Positions 14,307-23,405 of a stretch of 44,001 nucleotides of DNA are shown piece by piece. Origin of the DNA: Rheinheimera sp. (lineage in GTDB: Bacteria; Pseudomonadota; Gammaproteobacteria; Enterobacterales; Alteromonadaceae). The notes beneath the pieces were generated by a model. That model did no database searches. It was not told the origin of the DNA and was given only the letters and a program-made list of their open reading frames with translations. The stretch lies in NCBI GenBank assembly GCA_003543135.1, contig DPJG01000001.1, positions 1-44,001 of the forward strand. The letters are read 5' to 3'. Position 1 is the stretch's first letter, and each line of letters starts with the position of its first letter. Position numbers and translations under genes: made by a program.

Positions 14307-16550
14307 ATGGATAACGCCTGCAGTCTTATCGCTTCAGCACCTGCCAGACATTTATTTGCCAGTCGCCCGGAACATGCCGACCGGGTCACTGGCCACTCCT
14401 TCCCGACACAGGCTGCTGCACAACGTATTTTGCAATTACTGCCCGACATTGCACCGCAGCAACTGGTGATGCATGTAGGGGCAGGCTCAGGTTATTTCAG
14501 TGCCATTCTGGCCAAAATGGCGGCCAGGGTTTTTGCTATAGAACGCAACGACTTGCTGGCGCGTACCACCTGTGAACATTTCCACACATTAAATATCAGT
14601 AATATTGAGGTTATTCAGCTCGATGCCAACCTGAGTACGCCCTTATGCGGTCAGTGCCAGCTGATTATCACCACCTGCATCTTAACCAGTTTTGAGCATC
14701 TGCTGCCCGTGCTGGCAGAGGGCGGTTTTCTGGCAACACTGGAAGATGACAAAGATCATGTGTCAAATCTGGTGTTGTACCAGAAGCAACAAGGCCAGTT
14801 GCAGCGGTTAAATAATTTAGGCTGGGTCGATTTCAGCCGCCGTTTAGCCGATATGGTGATTGATTTAGGTTATGTCGACGATGCAACCTTGCAGGCCGCT
14901 AAAACTGATGCCCAGAAAAATGCCGAACCTTTAATTAATGCGATTAACCGCATTAAACAACTGAAAAACCGTAGCCTGTTTGAAGCTGTAGCCAAAGAAC
15001 GGCAGATCCCCTTTTTGGATTACGAAAGCCTGATCCAGCAGGTAGACACCTCGTTATTTCGCCAGTTCTCGCGGATTTTTCTCGATCGCAGCCATGCGTT
15101 ACCGGTCAATATTACCGATAACAAACTGCTGGTGGTCACAGACGACCCGGATGCAGACTTTGCCGAGCTTGCCATGATGAATGGCAACGGCCATATCAGC
15201 CTGGCCTTGCTGACCCCGGAAGACTTTAACCGCTTGTGGACTCAGCTGGATGTCAGCACCAAGGCGCAGTACCGCGCTCAGTCCGAACAAATCAAAAGTA
15301 CTGAAGAAGCTAACGCCGATAGCAAACCCAACCCGGTCAATCCTTATCTGGTGTCCTTGTACGATGCGTTATTAATGGAAGCCATCAGCGAGCATGCCAG
15401 TGACATACATATTGAGTGTTATCAGCAACATACCAGGCTGCGACTGCGTATTGACGGTGACTTGCAGGACATGACCCAGTTTCAGGTGTCGATGACGGAT
15501 TTAGCCGGCCTGATTAATGTGATTAAAATCCGCGCCGAACTGGATATTGGTGAACGGCGTTTGCCGCAGGGTGGCCGCAGTCAGGTCAAGCATGGCCAGC
15601 ATCAATATGATTTGCGTATTCAAACCCAGCCTTCATTACATGCCGAACATATTGTGATCCGGCTGTTAAAACAAACCGGGCGCGCCCTGAGCATGACAGA
15701 TTTGGGCATGTCGGCGCGTGTCACCGGCATGTATCAGCGCTTACTGAATAACCCGGCCGGGCTGGTGCTGGTGGTTGGGCCCACAGGTTCGGGCAAATCC
15801 ACCACCTTATACGCCGGTTTGCAATTGCTGGCAGAAGATGGCAAACGCAAAGTGATCACGGTCGAAGATCCGATTGAATATTCAATAGATAACATTCAGC
15901 AAACCCGGGTCAGAGCTGATATTGGTTTTGATTTTCCGGATGCATTACGTGCTTTTGTGCGGGAAGACCCGGATGTGATTCTGGTGGGGGAAATCCGCGA
16001 CCACGCTACAGCGCTGGAGGCGGCGAGAGCCTCACAAACCGGCCATCTGGTGTTATCCACCTTGCACTGCAACGACGCGGTAGATGCGATTCAGCGCTTG
16101 CGCGATCTGGAAATTCATCCCAATTCGATTGCCAGTGAATTACTGGCGGTGATGGCGCAGCGGCTGGCAAAACGGATTTGCCCGCATTGCAAACGGCAGA
16201 CAGAGCCCGATGCGGCTATAGTTGCAGAGTTATTTCCCGATGAAATACCGGCTAATTTTCGTTGTTTTGCAGGCCAGGGTTGCCCGCGGTGTAACGGCAG
16301 AGGCACCCATGGTCAGGTGGCGGTGTTTGAATTTATGCTGGTGAATACCGACATCCGTAATGCCATTTCACAACAAAAAACTGCCACCGAACTACGCTGG
16401 CAGGCGCTGGATGCCGGCATGATCACCATGCGCGACAGTGCACTGAATCTGGTGGTTGAAGGTGTGATCCCGCTCAGTGAGTTACCCAAAGTGCTGCTGC
16501 AGGAGCGAATGGCACCGGAAAACCGCGGTGGAGTGAGGCCATCCGTATGA
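14307..16550 (+). CDS. Fusion of PCMT-like methyltransferase and GspE/PilB-type ATPase
   Basis: A 747-residue protein with two unrelated halves. Residues 25-190 look like a protein-L-isoaspartate O-methyltransferase-type Rossmann domain: VTGHSFPTQ resembles the GQTISQP segment, MHVGAGSGYFSAILA is the SAM-binding loop and VFAIERN the acidic strand end. Residues 195-340 resemble the GspE/MshE N-domain (LGYVDDATLQ, SLFEAVAKERQIPFLDYESL). Residues 350-735 are a secretion ATPase: ASDIHIE, Walker A GPTGSGKST from 491, VEDPIEY Asp box, DPDVILVGEIRD Walker B at about 555, TGHLVLSTLHCND His box and a zinc module CPHC...CPRC at about 625 and 660. All ATPase motifs are intact. No pilin or secretin gene is near. 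AAAGG precedes the ATG. The stop overlaps the next start (ATGA). An oligomeric motor regulated by or carrying a methyltransferase is inferred. Confidence 0.85.
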   Translation: MDNACSLIASAPARHLFASRPEHADRVTGHSFPTQAAAQRILQLLPDIAPQQLVMHVGAGSGYFSAILAKMAARVFAIERNDLLARTTCEHFHTLNISNIEVIQLDANLSTPLCGQCQLIITTCILTSFEHLLPVLAEGGFLATLEDDKDHVSNLVLYQKQQGQLQRLNNLGWVDFSRRLADMVIDLGYVDDATLQAAKTDAQKNAEPLINAINRIKQLKNRSLFEAVAKERQIPFLDYESLIQQVDTSLFRQFSRIFLDRSHALPVNITDNKLLVVTDDPDADFAELAMMNGNGHISLALLTPEDFNRLWTQLDVSTKAQYRAQSEQIKSTEEANADSKPNPVNPYLVSLYDALLMEAISEHASDIHIECYQQHTRLRLRIDGDLQDMTQFQVSMTDLAGLINVIKIRAELDIGERRLPQGGRSQVKHGQHQYDLRIQTQPSLHAEHIVIRLLKQTGRALSMTDLGMSARVTGMYQRLLNNPAGLVLVVGPTGSGKSTTLYAGLQLLAEDGKRKVITVEDPIEYSIDNIQQTRVRADIGFDFPDALRAFVREDPDVILVGEIRDHATALEAARASQTGHLVLSTLHCNDAVDAIQRLRDLEIHPNSIASELLAVMAQRLAKRICPHCKRQTEPDAAIVAELFPDEIPANFRCFAGQGCPRCNGRGTHGQVAVFEFMLVNTDIRNAISQQKTATELRWQALDAGMITMRDSALNLVVEGVIPLSELPKVLLQERMAPENRGGVRPSV

Positions 16551-17629
16551 CAAAAACGGCACAAAAATTATCAGCGGAGCAGGCTTATGCTGCTGAGCTG
16601 GATCAACTGCAGCAGCAGGACACAGCGCCTGTGCCTCCCGGTTGGGCTATGTCTGCTATTGCGGTGGAGCGTTTTATCTGTGGTGACAGTGCGCTTGGCA
16701 TCAGCCGCAAATTTGTCGCCGAAGCAGGGGTGGTCACGCGCATTATTCTGTCGTTATGCACCCAGCGTGGCATTTTGCTGACCGGCTCTCCCGGTACCGC
16801 CAAATCCTGGTTATCTGAATTGCTGGCGGCCGCTATTAGCCGTGATTCAACCCAGGTGATCCAGGGCGGTGCCATCAGTAACCTGAGCCAGCTGCTGTAT
16901 AGCTGGAATCCACAACTGATGCAGCTGCAGGGCCCAAGCCAGCAGGCACTGGTCAGCACCCCGCTGTACAGAGCCATGCGCGATGGCAAAATTTTGCGTT
17001 TTGAAGAAATTACCCGCTGCCCGCAACCTTTGCAGGACGCAGTGTTGTCCATTTTATCTGAGCGTATTCTGGTGGTGCCGGAACTGCCCTCAGCCCAAAG
17101 TACCCTTTATGCCGTGGCTGGCTTTAATATTGTGGCCACCGCCAACAGCGTGGATGAAGGTATTCAGCGTATGAGTTCTGCACTAAAACGGCGGCTGAGT
17201 TTTGAGCATATAAAACCTATCCGTCATCTGGATGATGAAGCGCAAGTGATACTGCAGGAGTGCAATAAACTGATGGCAGTCAACCAGATCAAAGTGGAAC
17301 CGGCGCCTGAGCTGATCCAGGTGCTGGCCACCATTTTTCACGAGCTACGCAATGGCCAGACGCTGGATGGCCGCAGTACCGACCGGCTGGCGGGCGCCAC
17401 TATGTCAACCGCTGAGGCCGTCAGTGTTGCCCATGCCATTTATACACACGCTTATTATTACCAGCAAAGCCGCCCTGATGCGACTTTGCTGCTGCACGTG
17501 CTGTTGGGGTCAGCCTTAAAAGACCAGCCAAAAGACCGGCGGCGGCTGCGACATTATGTTGAAACCGAATGTGCCGAACGTCAGGGCGAATACTGGCAAA
17601 GTTTATATCAACAAAGACACTTGATTTAA
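16547..17629 (+). CDS. MoxR/YehL-like AAA+ ATPase
   Basis: A 360-residue AAA+ protein: Walker A LLTGSPGTAKS, Walker B ILRFEEITRC, sensor-1-like ATANSVDEG and an arginine-rich segment SSALKRRLSFEH. The block YSWNPQLMQLQGPSQQALVSTPLYRAMRDG is typical of the MoxR subgroup that includes E. coli YehL, which normally works with a vWA-domain partner as a chaperone-like remodeller. No vWA gene follows here. It overlaps the fusion ATPase gene by 4 nt, so the two are co-translated and probably act together. Cytoplasmic. Confidence 0.85.
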   Translation: MTKTAQKLSAEQAYAAELDQLQQQDTAPVPPGWAMSAIAVERFICGDSALGISRKFVAEAGVVTRIILSLCTQRGILLTGSPGTAKSWLSELLAAAISRDSTQVIQGGAISNLSQLLYSWNPQLMQLQGPSQQALVSTPLYRAMRDGKILRFEEITRCPQPLQDAVLSILSERILVVPELPSAQSTLYAVAGFNIVATANSVDEGIQRMSSALKRRLSFEHIKPIRHLDDEAQVILQECNKLMAVNQIKVEPAPELIQVLATIFHELRNGQTLDGRSTDRLAGATMSTAEAVSVAHAIYTHAYYYQQSRPDATLLLHVLLGSALKDQPKDRRRLRHYVETECAERQGEYWQSLYQQRHLI

Positions 17630-17641
17630 TTGGAGATTTTT

Positions 17642-17983
17642 ATGCTGAAAAACAATGACAAGCTGTTAGTTTGTTATCGCAGACTATTCATTAACGATGA
17701 AAATCGCTTTTTCCTGGGCACAGTAGATGAATACGACAATGGTCTGGTCAAGATCACCGGGCACAGCTTTCTGCGCGACGGCATTACCGGGCAAATGGCG
17801 GAAAAATCCAGCCAGGCGACCAAAATTTTGTCAATCAGTGCAGGTTCGCTGATTGTTTATCTGTTACCGGATAGCGTCGATATAGACAAGCTGCACTTTT
17901 CACAACAAAAGTTGAAGATCTGTCTGACGGACGGTCAGGATTTTAGTCTGGATTTAACGGAAAAGTCGTTGCGCACCAGCTAA
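17642..17983 (+). CDS. Small protein of unknown function
   Basis: A 113-residue soluble protein with alternating strand-like segments (KLLVCYRRLF, RFFLGTVDEYDNGLVKITGHSF, LSISAGSLIVYLLPDSVDI, KLKICLTDGQDFSLDL), compatible with a small beta-barrel. I do not recognise the family. The ATG at 17642 has GGAG 6 nt upstream; the TTG at 17630 would place that ribosome site inside the gene. It follows the AAA+ gene by 12 nt and is its likely operon partner. Confidence 0.6.
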   Translation: MLKNNDKLLVCYRRLFINDENRFFLGTVDEYDNGLVKITGHSFLRDGITGQMAEKSSQATKILSISAGSLIVYLLPDSVDIDKLHFSQQKLKICLTDGQDFSLDLTEKSLRTS

Positions 17984-18190
17984 ACCAGCCGCGTTAAAAA
18001 CACAACCTTATGCAGATTTAGTCTGGCTGTAACAGGCTTTGCCATTGCCGGCACGGGCTGGTTGAGCCTGGTACTGAATAACCTGTGCGCTGAGCCGGAA
18101 TAAGGAACAAGCTTGCGTTGCCTGCGCCCTGAAGTTAAGGTGGATTTTTCTAAATCGCGTTTGTTCAGTACAAACAAAAGTTAGGATGAA

Positions 18191-20647
18191 GTGTTGGTGC
18201 AGGTTGAATATGTAGCATTATTGGTCACTGGCACTTCGATGAACGAGGCTGTGCATCGGGTTTTGCCTGCCAACAGTCAGGTGCAGATTATCCGCGTCGA
18301 TAACAGCCTTGACGCTATTGCTGTGCTGAAGCAACAGGCTGTTCATCTGATTATTTCTGAAATTGATATTGGTTCTATCGACGGTTGGCGCCTGGCCAGA
18401 CTGGTTCGTGCCAATGTGCTCAAGTGTGACGAACACACGCCTTTTATTCTGCTCAGTTCTACCTATTGTGAACGGATCACCGAGACTACGGCCCGTGCTT
18501 ATGGCATCAACCTGGTGGTGGCAAAACAACAGCTGGCGGAGTTACCCCGGCATATCAATCATTTATTGCAAAAAGCTGCACAAACCCAAAACCGGCAATG
18601 CGTTCTGGTGGTGGAAGATGAACCTGATATTGCTGAACTGGCCCGCCGCATCCTGCAGCCTAATTATGATGTGGTGATTGCAGCCACTGGCCCTCAAGCG
18701 CTGGCTTGTTTTGCTGAGCAGGAATTTACACTGGTATTGCTGGACGTGATGTTGCCCGGCCTGAACGGTCAGCAAGTGCTGGCAGAAATGATGCGCCAGC
18801 GGCCTCAGCAGTCTGTGGTGGTGATGACAGCACATGGTGGTATTGAGATTGCCGAGCAGATGATGCTGCAGGGTGCTGCCGATTTTGTCAGTAAACCCTT
18901 TAGGGCAGAGCAGTTGCGGCGGGTGATTGATGTTGCCACCCAACGCGAAGATTTTCTGGTCAGTAACGAGCAGTTTAAACAAAAAGTTGAACAGCTGGCG
19001 GGCAGCGAAGAGCGCTACCGGGCCTTATCTCTGGTTCATCAGCGGGTATTGGACCATGTATCTACAGTGCTGATGGAGTTAGACCCAAGCGGAAACATCC
19101 GCTTTGCCAATAAAGCCTGGTTCGATTTGGTGGCTGGCAGTAGTCTGCAGCACGCCGGCAAGCTTTGCAGTTTTTTCCATCCTGCCGATCGGGTGCTGTT
19201 TGAACAGCAGTTACTGGCCTTGTGTCAGGGAAAGGCGCAGCAATGGCATATTGAGCTGCAATTGATGATGCCGCAGTGTTGGGTTGCGCTGAATATGGCG
19301 CAGCTGCCGGATCAAATGACAGGTGTCACTGTTACGTTAGAAAATATAGAAGAGCGCAAACGTGCCGAGCAGGAGTTACAGCATCTGGCGATGCACGATC
19401 CGCTGACCAGTTTATATAACCGCCACTTTTTTGACCGGGAATTGATCCGGCTGGCAGGACTTGCTTCTGCTGAACAGACACACGCTTTACTCTATATCGA
19501 TCTGGATCATTTTAAGGTCATTAACGATTCCCATGGTCATTCGCATGGTGATGCCATATTGCGTGAGGTGGCGCTGCGGCTGGCAAAAGAGCTCAGTGCA
19601 ACAGATTTGCTGTGCCGGGTGGGTGGCGATGAGTTTGTGGTGCTCACCCAGGATAAATCCATGCAACAAGCCGTTGAGCTGGCGGAGCAGTTATGCCAGC
19701 AACTGCAAAACCGGCCTTACACTTTAAAAGATAAGGTGTATTCACTTAGTTGCAGTATTGGTATCAGCCTGATTGATGGCAGCATGTCAGATGCACAAAT
19801 TTATCTGCAACAATCTGATATCGCTTTGTATGTTGCCAAAGACAAAGGCCGGAACAGGGCGCATTGTTACAGTGTGCAGGATGCGGCAAGCCATACACTG
19901 CAAAATTCATTGCAATGGTCACAACAACTGCGCGAAGCCATAGTGCGTGACCAGATTGTGCTGCATTTTCAGCCTGTGGTTTGTGTCAAAACCAAAGCCG
20001 TGGTTTATTTTGAAGCTCTGGTGCGTTTGAGTCTGGCCGACCGACTGGTTTATCCGGGCGATTTTATCCAGGCATTGGAGCAGGTAGAGGACATTAACCT
20101 GTTGGATCATCAGGTGATTGCCAAAACCATCGCCATGATGAGCCGGCATCCGGTGCTGAAAAAAGTGGCCATCAACTTGTCGGCCCAGGCATTCAGAGAT
20201 GAGCGGCTGGTGCCGCTGATTGAACAAAAACTGCAGCAATATCAGGTGTCACCAAATCGGATTGTGTTTGAGCTGACCGAAACGGCCAGTTTAAATAATA
20301 TCAGCGGCACCTATGCCATGATTGAACAGTTAACCAGTTTAGGCTGTGAGTTTTCGATCGACGATTTTGGCACAGGTTTCAGTACCTTCAGTTACCTGAA
20401 ACAGTTGCCGTCCGGCAGTATTAAAATTGACGGCTCTTTTGTTAAAAATATGCACCGCGACAAAATGGATTTCACTTTAGTGAAATCTATGGCGGAAATC
20501 GCCACCGCACTTGGCCGTAAAACAGTGGCCGAATTTGTCGAAAATGCGGACATTTTTGCCATGCTGGCACCTCTGGGTATCGATTACGCTCAGGGTTACC
20601 ACATCAGCAAGCCGCTGCCGATCGAGCAAATTGAAAAAACATTCTAA
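18191..20647 (+). CDS. REC-REC-PAS-GGDEF-EAL regulator (c-di-GMP)
   Basis: An 818-residue cytoplasmic signalling protein beginning at a GTG with AGGA upstream. The first receiver (about 5-125) has Glu57 (IISEIDIG) where the phospho-acceptor Asp is expected, so it looks non-phosphorylatable or constitutively 'on'. The second (about 135-250) is complete, VVEDEPD, LLDVMLPG with D185, TAHGG and SKPF. A PAS segment follows (about 275-390), then GGDEF at 478-482 with no RxxD inhibitory site before it (SATD instead), and an EAL domain (EAL at about 607, DDFGTGFS, KIDGSFVKNM). Both synthase and phosphodiesterase motifs are present; the net direction is unknown. No kinase is adjacent, but the one at 26370 lacks a receiver and is the nearest candidate partner. 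Confidence 0.93.
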   Translation: MLVQVEYVALLVTGTSMNEAVHRVLPANSQVQIIRVDNSLDAIAVLKQQAVHLIISEIDIGSIDGWRLARLVRANVLKCDEHTPFILLSSTYCERITETTARAYGINLVVAKQQLAELPRHINHLLQKAAQTQNRQCVLVVEDEPDIAELARRILQPNYDVVIAATGPQALACFAEQEFTLVLLDVMLPGLNGQQVLAEMMRQRPQQSVVVMTAHGGIEIAEQMMLQGAADFVSKPFRAEQLRRVIDVATQREDFLVSNEQFKQKVEQLAGSEERYRALSLVHQRVLDHVSTVLMELDPSGNIRFANKAWFDLVAGSSLQHAGKLCSFFHPADRVLFEQQLLALCQGKAQQWHIELQLMMPQCWVALNMAQLPDQMTGVTVTLENIEERKRAEQELQHLAMHDPLTSLYNRHFFDRELIRLAGLASAEQTHALLYIDLDHFKVINDSHGHSHGDAILREVALRLAKELSATDLLCRVGGDEFVVLTQDKSMQQAVELAEQLCQQLQNRPYTLKDKVYSLSCSIGISLIDGSMSDAQIYLQQSDIALYVAKDKGRNRAHCYSVQDAASHTLQNSLQWSQQLREAIVRDQIVLHFQPVVCVKTKAVVYFEALVRLSLADRLVYPGDFIQALEQVEDINLLDHQVIAKTIAMMSRHPVLKKVAINLSAQAFRDERLVPLIEQKLQQYQVSPNRIVFELTETASLNNISGTYAMIEQLTSLGCEFSIDDFGTGFSTFSYLKQLPSGSIKIDGSFVKNMHRDKMDFTLVKSMAEIATALGRKTVAEFVENADIFAMLAPLGIDYAQGYHISKPLPIEQIEKTF

Positions 20648-20648
20648 T

Positions 20649-20669
20649 ACAAGATCTTAGACATCTTGT
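20649..20669 (+). terminator. Short hairpin after the c-di-GMP regulator
   Basis: ACAAGAT and ATCTTGT form a 7-bp stem with a 7-nt loop, starting 2 nt after the stop codon. The following sequence is CTGCTGTTGTTTTA, so the T content is modest. Confidence 0.35.
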
Positions 20670-20693
20670 CTGCTGTTGTTTTAACCAACCCTG

Positions 20694-20749
20694 TGATATA
20701 CCCATGGCTGGGGGAAATGAACTCCCATGGCTTTTTAAAAGGTATATCA
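20694..20749 (+). promoter_or_regulatory. Nested repeats sequestering the ribosome site of the ThDP enzyme gene
   Basis: TGATATACC (20694-20702) and GGTATATCA (20741-20749) are perfect 9-bp inverted repeats. Between them CCCATGGCT occurs twice (20701-20709, 20724-20732), with TGGG and CCCA also able to pair. The right outer arm includes the GG of the AAAAGG ribosome site and stops 1 nt before the ATG. Pairing would hide the ribosome site. It may be a protein- or metabolite-responsive leader or an operator. Confidence 0.5.
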
Positions 20750-20750
20750 A

Positions 20751-22535
20751 ATGCACGATCAATTGATTGAGCATGGACAGCAGATGGACAAGGAGCAAGT
20801 GACGTATGCAGATCTCGTCGTTGAGTATCTGAATTTATTAGGTGTTGACTATGTTTTTGGCGTACCGGGCGGCGCCATTGAACCACTGTTTAACGCACTG
20901 GCGCGCAGTGAGCGCCGCGGCGGTGTGCGGGCAGTGGTGGCACGGCACGAAGCCGGTGCTGCTTTTATGGCGGATGGTTATGCCAGAGAAACCGGAAAAC
21001 TCGGTGTTTGTTGCGCCACCACAGGCCCTGGAGCGACCAATCTGCTGACCGGCGTTGCCAGCGCTTACGCCGACAATGTGCCTATCTTAGTGATCACCGC
21101 ACAAACCCCCTTACCCAAGTTCGGCCGGCGTGCCTTGCAGGATTCTTCCTGTGCCGCCATTGATATTGTTGGCATTTTCCGCCATTGCACCCGCTACAAC
21201 TCGCTGGTCAGCCATCAGGAACAACTGGAAAACAAACTGATAGCCGCGGTGATGGCGAGCAGCCGTATTCCGGCCGGCCCTGTACATATTTCAATTCCAT
21301 CCGATATTTTACGGACCGAAGCAGGTTACCTGCCTAAAGTCAGGCCGGAATTATTAACCCAGCAATTTCAGCTCTCCGACAGAGTGGCGCTGGAAAAGCT
21401 GATTCAGGAGCTGTCACAGGCAAAACACATAGCGCTTTTTATTGGGGATGGTTGTAAGGATGCGTCCGGCAGCATTATGCAGCTGGCCACTTTGCTTAAT
21501 GCACCTTTTGTTTCCGGCCCGATGGGCAAACGCTGGGTAGATGAAACTCATCCGTTGTATCGGGGCGTTTTTGGTTTTGCCGGACACAGCAGTGCCGCCG
21601 AGTTATTGGCTGACAAAGAAAACAAGCTGGATTTGGTGCTGGCCATCGGCGCTGCGCTCGGGGAGCTTGGCACCAGTGGCTGGGCGGAAGAGTTAATAAA
21701 TCATAAGCTGATCCATATTGACTCCAGCGTTGAGCATTTCACCCGTTCACCAATGGCCAGGCTGCATGTCTGCGGTTCCTTGCCGGTGATCTTTAAAAAG
21801 CTGGTGGATGAAGTGCAACAAGCCCAGCTGAAGTGGGGCAAATGCTGGCCAGAATTTGGTTCTGTACCTCCACTCAATGCCTTGGGTGGCCGCAGTCTGT
21901 GGCGCGATAGTATGGCAATGGAACATCGTCAGCTGCCATTTAAACCACAAAGCCTGTTTTGTCTGCTGGCCCGCATACTGCCCGAAGGAACCCGGTTTTT
22001 TGCCGACGCCGGCAATGCCTGGGCCTGGGCAATTCATTATTACCAGCGTGCTGAATCTAACGGTAAATTCCATATTGCGATGGGGTTAGGCGCTATGGCT
22101 TGGGCTATAGGTGCTGTCATTGGTTCTGCGCTTGGTGATACCACAGGGGCGGCGCACGTTTGTGTGACAGGTGACGGCGCTTATCTGATGAGCGCGCAGG
22201 AGATCACAGTCGCCAAACAACAGCAGTTGCCCATTTTGTTTATTGTGCTGAACGATGGGGTGCTGGGCATGGTGATGCATGGTCAGCGGCTGGGGAACGC
22301 AGAAAAAATAGGTTTTGAACTGGGCGCTGTGGATTATGCTGCGCTGGCACAGGCGCTTGGGGTGGATTCTGCAGTGATCACCGCTGCAGAGCAACTGCTG
22401 GCGCTGGATTTTTCCGCTATTTTTCAGAAAAAAGCGCCCACGCTGCTGGATATCCGGATTGATCCTGAGGAAATTCCGCCGATGTTATCCCGTATCCAAA
22501 GTCTGCAGAACCAATCGATGACGCCGGGCGGTTAG
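20751..22535 (+). CDS. ThDP-dependent enzyme, acetolactate-synthase-like
   Basis: A 594-residue enzyme of the acetolactate synthase/benzoylformate decarboxylase superfamily. The N-terminal domain has VFGVPGGAIEPL and the catalytic glutamate in VARHEAGAAFMADGYAR (E67) and TTGPGATN. The C-terminal domain has the ThDP/Mg motif beginning GDGAYLMSAQE near 474 and ending VLNDG. The AHAS signature around FQE is replaced by LQDSSCAAIDIVG, so it is probably not the biosynthetic acetolactate synthase; decarboxylase or acyloin/carboligase activity on a 2-keto acid is plausible. It is convergent with the citrate-synthase-like pair, 36 nt apart. The ATG at 20751 has AAAAGG upstream; a second ATG at 20784 is possible. 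Confidence 0.85.
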   Translation: MHDQLIEHGQQMDKEQVTYADLVVEYLNLLGVDYVFGVPGGAIEPLFNALARSERRGGVRAVVARHEAGAAFMADGYARETGKLGVCCATTGPGATNLLTGVASAYADNVPILVITAQTPLPKFGRRALQDSSCAAIDIVGIFRHCTRYNSLVSHQEQLENKLIAAVMASSRIPAGPVHISIPSDILRTEAGYLPKVRPELLTQQFQLSDRVALEKLIQELSQAKHIALFIGDGCKDASGSIMQLATLLNAPFVSGPMGKRWVDETHPLYRGVFGFAGHSSAAELLADKENKLDLVLAIGAALGELGTSGWAEELINHKLIHIDSSVEHFTRSPMARLHVCGSLPVIFKKLVDEVQQAQLKWGKCWPEFGSVPPLNALGGRSLWRDSMAMEHRQLPFKPQSLFCLLARILPEGTRFFADAGNAWAWAIHYYQRAESNGKFHIAMGLGAMAWAIGAVIGSALGDTTGAAHVCVTGDGAYLMSAQEITVAKQQQLPILFIVLNDGVLGMVMHGQRLGNAEKIGFELGAVDYAALAQALGVDSAVITAAEQLLALDFSAIFQKKAPTLLDIRIDPEEIPPMLSRIQSLQNQSMTPGG

Positions 22536-22571
22536 CTTGTTCAGAAAAAGCCAGGCTGCTAAAACACATCT

Positions 22572-23405
22572 TTAGTCAATCACAGGAACTGGCCGGGCAG
22601 GATGCCCCTGATAGCTGATATCGGCACATTGTAAAGCCAGAAAACTGCGTTCAGTCTGATCAAGTTGATCAACGTAACAAGCCATCACACCGCTGGCAAC
22701 ACAGAGGTTTTTGATGCGGTACACTTCATCCGGACTAAAACCCTGATCGGACATAAAAGCCGCAGTGTAGCCGCCAATATTAATGCCCATGCCAAAGGTC
22801 GCCAATAAGTAGTCTGACAGCTGATTGGCCAGCGTCAGGTGTGGGCCATCGGTAAAACCCAAAGCTGCCGTCATGTGCCTGTGAGGTTCAATACGCTCGT
22901 CGTGGCGGGCCACAGGACGGGCAAAACCAATAATGGCCGGTTTGCCGTGTTTGAGCGGTACCCTGGCCACCAGTTGTTCAATGCTTACACCTTGCTCAAC
23001 CTCAAGACGCGCCTGTTGAATAAATTCCATCGCCAGTTTTGAGGTAAGGCTGCCGCCATAAGCGCGGGAATCTGCTGCCAGACAACCAGCGGCTGTGGCT
23101 GCGGTCGGGCTGCTGTGCAATTCACCGGCAAAGGCGCCAATCTGGTTACACCAGATACGGGCATCCGGATAGCTCATCACCATAAAATTGTTTTCCAGCC
23201 AGCAGCCAAGCTCAGCGCTAATCAAACGACCTGTGGCATTAAGTACCAGCACCTGCATATAACTTTTTTGCAGGAACAGGTCGTTGAGCAGGGAATATTG
23301 CCGGATTTGTACGTCCTGGCCGCCAACCCATTTACCAATGCGGCTGACAATACGGCCACGGCGGGAATCCCACAATGCCAGTTTATTCGACTTGTTGGTA
23401 TTCAT
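22572..23405 (-). CDS. Citrate-synthase-fold protein lacking catalytic residues (second copy)
   Basis: A 277-residue protein of the citrate synthase/citryl-CoA lyase fold, starting at the ATG at 23405; longer in-frame readings upstream are shadows of the preceding gene. By pattern alignment the three catalytic residues of citrate synthase are all changed: the HGG histidine is Tyr (AYGG, Y116), the GFGH histidine is Arg (GFARPV, R163) and the NVDFY aspartate is Gly (NIGGY, G211). It is therefore not a normal citrate synthase. Its start overlaps the end of the first copy by 23 nt, so the two are probably co-expressed and may form a complex. Cytoplasmic. Confidence 0.7.
   Translation of the reverse strand: MNTNKSNKLALWDSRRGRIVSRIGKWVGGQDVQIRQYSLLNDLFLQKSYMQVLVLNATGRLISAELGCWLENNFMVMSYPDARIWCNQIGAFAGELHSSPTAATAAGCLAADSRAYGGSLTSKLAMEFIQQARLEVEQGVSIEQLVARVPLKHGKPAIIGFARPVARHDERIEPHRHMTAALGFTDGPHLTLANQLSDYLLATFGMGINIGGYTAAFMSDQGFSPDEVYRIKNLCVASGVMACYVDQLDQTERSFLALQCADISYQGHPARPVPVID

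Noticed and set aside
14307-17983. Part of a type II secretion or type IV pilus operon
   Set aside because: No secretin, platform, prepilin or peptidase genes are near; the ATPase is an orphan.
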